NCBI GenBank assembly: GCA_013201155.1
Contig: CP053716.1
Span: 124,001-188,000 of the forward strand
DNA: 64,000 nt
Direction: 5' to 3'
Source of the DNA: Berryella wangjianweii
Lineage (GTDB): Bacteria > Actinomycetota > Coriobacteriia > Coriobacteriales > Eggerthellaceae
This document shows positions 61,807 through 64,000 of the stretch, one piece after another. A model generated the notes under the pieces. It ran no database searches, was not told the DNA's origin, and saw nothing but the letters and a program-made list of their open reading frames with translations. Position numbers and translations under genes: made by a program. Position 1 is the stretch's first letter. Every line of letters begins with the position of its first letter.

Positions 61807-63576
61807 CTAGCTTTTCCGGCCCCGCTTCGCGGGCATGGCGTACGAGGCGCGCCCTCGACGCTCCACGGCGATTCCGGCTTGGGCGGTTATGAAGTCGGCC
61901 AGCTTGGTGAAGCCGTGATCCTTCAGGTTGAACGCAGGCACGGCGGCCTTCAGGCGCTTGCCCAGGGTGACCATGGCGATGCCGTTCTCTCCCGATTGCT
62001 CCACGATGCGCTTGAGCTCGCGCAGAGCCGCGGCCTTTCCGTCCGGGGCAGGGCGCGGGGCCGTCTGCGCGGCGGCGGAGCCGGCAGCCGCCTGTGGCGT
62101 TGCGGCGGTCTTCGCGGAGGAGCGCCTGCGACTGGCCGTGGCGGCCTTCGCCGCCCGCGCCGCACGGCCTGGGCGCGGTGCGTCCTCGACAGGTGCGGCG
62201 GACCTCGTCGCCTCGATGCCGGCGGCCTCCGCGGCTTTCGCGGTCTGCTCCTGAGCGGAGGCGCCTGCGGTCGATGAGGCCGAGCGGCGCCTGCGCCCGC
62301 GCTTCGCACCTGCGGGCTTGGATGCGGCGTCGGACTCTGCTTCGTCGTCATTCGTGGCGGGGGAGGCGTCTGCGGCGGCTTCAGCGGCCTCTGCGGCCTC
62401 GGAGGCGGCCGCGACGGTGTTGCGCCTGCGCGGCGTGCGCTTGCGGCGCGCAGGCGCCGAAGCGCTCTCGTCGCCTGTGCCGTCGCTGCCGGCGGCAGGG
62501 GACTGCGCGCCCTCGGCCGATTCGGCGCCCGCCGCGTCGGCTTCGGGGGCCGAGGCGGCGGTGCTGCTGACATCAGCCTCCTCGGCAGCCTCGCCGCCCT
62601 CCCGGGCCGCCTTCGCGCGGGCTCCGCCGCGACGCCCGCGACGCGAGCGACGGGGCTTCTCGGTCGTCTCGCCCTGATCGCTCGGGGCCGCGGGATCGTC
62701 GTCGGTGGCGTTCTCGGCAGTCTCGTCGGCCTCGTGGTCGATGGGCTCTGCGGCCTCGGGCGCATTCGCCTCGGTATCGGATGTCGCGGTCGTACCGCCC
62801 TCGCCGCGCTCGGCGTCGCCGGTTGACGAGGGGCCGTCGGACAGCTCGACGCGCACGGCGTTGCCGTCGGTGGTGATCACGATGCTCTCGAACTCGGCCA
62901 GCAGCTTCTTCAGCTGGTTGGTGCCGTAGTTGCGCACGTCGAAGTCAGGCCAGCGCTTCTGCAGGCGGCTGCCCACCTCGCCCAGCCCCGTGGCCTTGTC
63001 GTTGTTCAGGTTGTCGGTGACGATCGTCACCACGGCGCGCTCGATCTTCGCGCGCGACAGCGAGCCCCCATTGCCGTTCGAGCCGCTCTCGCCGTTCTTC
63101 GAGCGGTCGCGGCCATTGCGTCCCTTGTCGCCCAGCAGCAGCTCAAGGGTGGTGAACACGTCGCATGCGGTGCGGAAGGGCTTGGGGGTCTTCTTCTCGC
63201 CCATGCCGATCACGGTGATGCCGCTTTCGCGCAGGCGCGCGGCCAGACGGGTGAAGTCGCTGTCGCTGGACACGAGGCAGAAGCCTTCCACCGACTTGGT
63301 GTACAGGATGTCCATCGCATCGATGATCAGCGCCGAGTCGGTGGCGTTCTTGCCGGAGGTGTAGCTGAACTGCTGGATGGGGGCGATTGAGTTCTCCAGC
63401 AGGGTGTCCTTCCACTTGGCATGGAGGGTGCTGGTCCAGTCGCCGTAGATGCGCTTGTAGGTGACGGTGCCGTACTTCGACAGCTCGTCCAGAATCGCGC
63501 CGATGTACTTCGACGATACGTTATCGGCGTCAATGAGCAGGGCAAAGCGCTTCTCTGAAGCGGGTTTGAATTCCAT
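61807..63576 (-). CDS. NYN-domain (PIN-like nuclease) protein with two LOTUS/OST-HTH-like regions
   Basis: A 589-residue protein. The N-terminal 150 residues are a NYN/LabA-like domain with putative acidic metal ligands D16 and D18 (LLIDADNVSS), TDSALIIDAMDILY and LVSSDSDFTRLA, a PIN-like RNase fold. Residues about 172-245 (KIERAVVTIVTDNL...LGEVGSRLQKRWPDFDVRNYG) and about 515-585 (LRELKRIVEQSGENGIAMVT...FNLKDHGFTKLADFI) look like two OST-HTH RNA-binding domains. Between them lies about 270 residues of Ala/Glu/Pro/Arg low complexity with basic RRGRRGG and KRGRRRR clusters. AAGGAGACCT precedes the ATG. An RNA-degrading or RNA-binding role is inferred; targets are unknown. Confidence 0.85.
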   Translation of the reverse strand: MEFKPASEKRFALLIDADNVSSKYIGAILDELSKYGTVTYKRIYGDWTSTLHAKWKDTLLENSIAPIQQFSYTSGKNATDSALIIDAMDILYTKSVEGFCLVSSDSDFTRLAARLRESGITVIGMGEKKTPKPFRTACDVFTTLELLLGDKGRNGRDRSKNGESGSNGNGGSLSRAKIERAVVTIVTDNLNNDKATGLGEVGSRLQKRWPDFDVRNYGTNQLKKLLAEFESIVITTDGNAVRVELSDGPSSTGDAERGEGGTTATSDTEANAPEAAEPIDHEADETAENATDDDPAAPSDQGETTEKPRRSRRGRRGGARAKAAREGGEAAEEADVSSTAASAPEADAAGAESAEGAQSPAAGSDGTGDESASAPARRKRTPRRRNTVAAASEAAEAAEAAADASPATNDDEAESDAASKPAGAKRGRRRRSASSTAGASAQEQTAKAAEAAGIEATRSAAPVEDAPRPGRAARAAKAATASRRRSSAKTAATPQAAAGSAAAQTAPRPAPDGKAAALRELKRIVEQSGENGIAMVTLGKRLKAAVPAFNLKDHGFTKLADFITAQAGIAVERRGRASYAMPAKRGRKS

Positions 63577-63626
63577 AGGTCTCCTTGGAGTGTGATGCCG
63601 GCATTCGGTCCGGCGATGTCATCGTT

Positions 63627-63632
63627 ATTATA
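63627..63632 (-). promoter_or_regulatory. Consensus -10 element upstream of the NYN gene
   Basis: A perfect TATAAT on the minus strand, 51 bases before the NYN start, in a short A/T-rich patch. The -35 position (GGAACT) is poor. Confidence 0.55.
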
Positions 63633-63817
63633 CGGCTGATCGATAATGCAGTTCCCCGCGCCTGTTCATCGCCGCAAACTCTGCGTATGGGAGGGAAGTT
63701 CCCCGTGCAGGGAAGCGCGGTTCCGCAGCGCTCCTGTTGTCGGCGGAGGCGTCAGCGAGGCGGCTCGGCACCAGGCGGGCGGCCACGTCCGCCTGGTGCA
63801 AGGGGGGTGCGACTCAA

Positions 63818-63850
63818 ACAAAAAAGTCAGACAAGGCGCTCGTCTGACTT
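63818..63850 (-). terminator. Terminator of tRNA-Lys
   Basis: AAGTCAGAC (63824-63832) pairs with GTCTGACTT (63842-63850). On the minus strand the stem runs into TTTTTTG. It begins 13 bases after the tRNA 3' end. Confidence 0.85.
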
Positions 63851-63862
63851 CTGCGGTTTGGA

Positions 63863-63938
63863 TGGTGGACCGTCGGGGACTCGAACCCCGGACCTTGGGA
63901 TTAAGAGTCCCCTGCTCTACCAACTAAGCTAACGGTCC
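63863..63938 (-). tRNA. tRNA-Lys, anticodon CUU
   Basis: A 76-base cloverleaf with the CCA end encoded. The acceptor GGACCGT pairs with ACGGTCC, the D stem GCTT with GAGC, and the T arm is CGGGG-TTCGAGT-CCCCG. The anticodon loop CTCTTAA gives anticodon CTT, reading AAG. The first pair of the anticodon stem is a G27-A43 mismatch; the other four pair. The gene is followed by its own terminator. Confidence 0.95.
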
Positions 63939-64000
63939 AGATACCATGTATGTAAGCGCCTTCTCGAACAGCGCTGGAACATCTTATGCGAAGCTCTGAT

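Overview
The window is one continuous stretch of high-GC (roughly 65-70%) bacterial chromosome with densely packed housekeeping genes. There is no insertion sequence, prophage, plasmid function, rRNA or CRISPR array. Gene content and order point to Actinobacteria of class Coriobacteriia, most likely an Eggerthellaceae-type gut anaerobe. The evidence is: the coaD / SepIVA-like / DUF177 / rpmF / plsX / rnc / smc / ftsY / ffh order; separate glyQ and glyS; pyruvate phosphate dikinase together with its regulatory protein; and a Tat-exported flavoprotein reductase next to a membrane-anchored LuxR regulator, a pairing characteristic of Eggerthellaceae. Species assignment from sequence alone is inference.

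Layout. 1-5.1 kb: the end of ispH, then DUF512, der, plsY and gpsA in a tightly coupled run, followed by a convergent MGMT homologue that has lost its catalytic cysteine. 5.7-9.3 kb: rpe, a cysteine desulfurase, a NIF3-family protein and a zinc-ribbon coiled-coil protein. 9.5-15.3 kb: rpmB (minus strand), then asp23-like, fakA, recG, rsmD and coaD. 15.6-25.3 kb: a DivIVA/SepIVA-like gene, DUF177, rpmF, plsX, rnc, smc, ftsY and ffh, covering lipid synthesis, chromosome organisation and the SRP pathway. 25.5-32.1 kb: rpsP, khpA, rimM, trmD, lepB, glyQ, glyS and ppsR. 32.2-37.4 kb: a two-component system on the minus strand and divergent ppdK.

37.5-40.6 kb is a minus-strand sulfur cluster of cysK, an Rrf2 regulator and mnmA, suggesting CymR-type control. 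41.1-47.3 kb: dgt, azlCD, the flavoprotein reductase and its LuxR-type neighbour. 47.4-54.8 kb: rplS, rnhB, yraN, comM, dprA, trmFO and a tyrosine recombinase, a run of nucleic-acid genes in which topA is absent from the place where it usually sits. 55.3-64 kb: uvrA, a GNAT acetyltransferase, an unknown membrane protein, and then on the minus strand a CPA1 cation/proton antiporter, a NYN nuclease-like protein with two LOTUS-like regions, and tRNA-Lys(CUU).

The points most worth a second look are the MGMT homologue lacking its active cysteine, the urocanate-reductase-like flavoprotein with its membrane-anchored regulator, the NYN-LOTUS protein, and three genes whose -10 boxes lie so close to the start codon that leaderless transcripts are likely. 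No wholly new multi-gene system can be claimed from the sequence alone.
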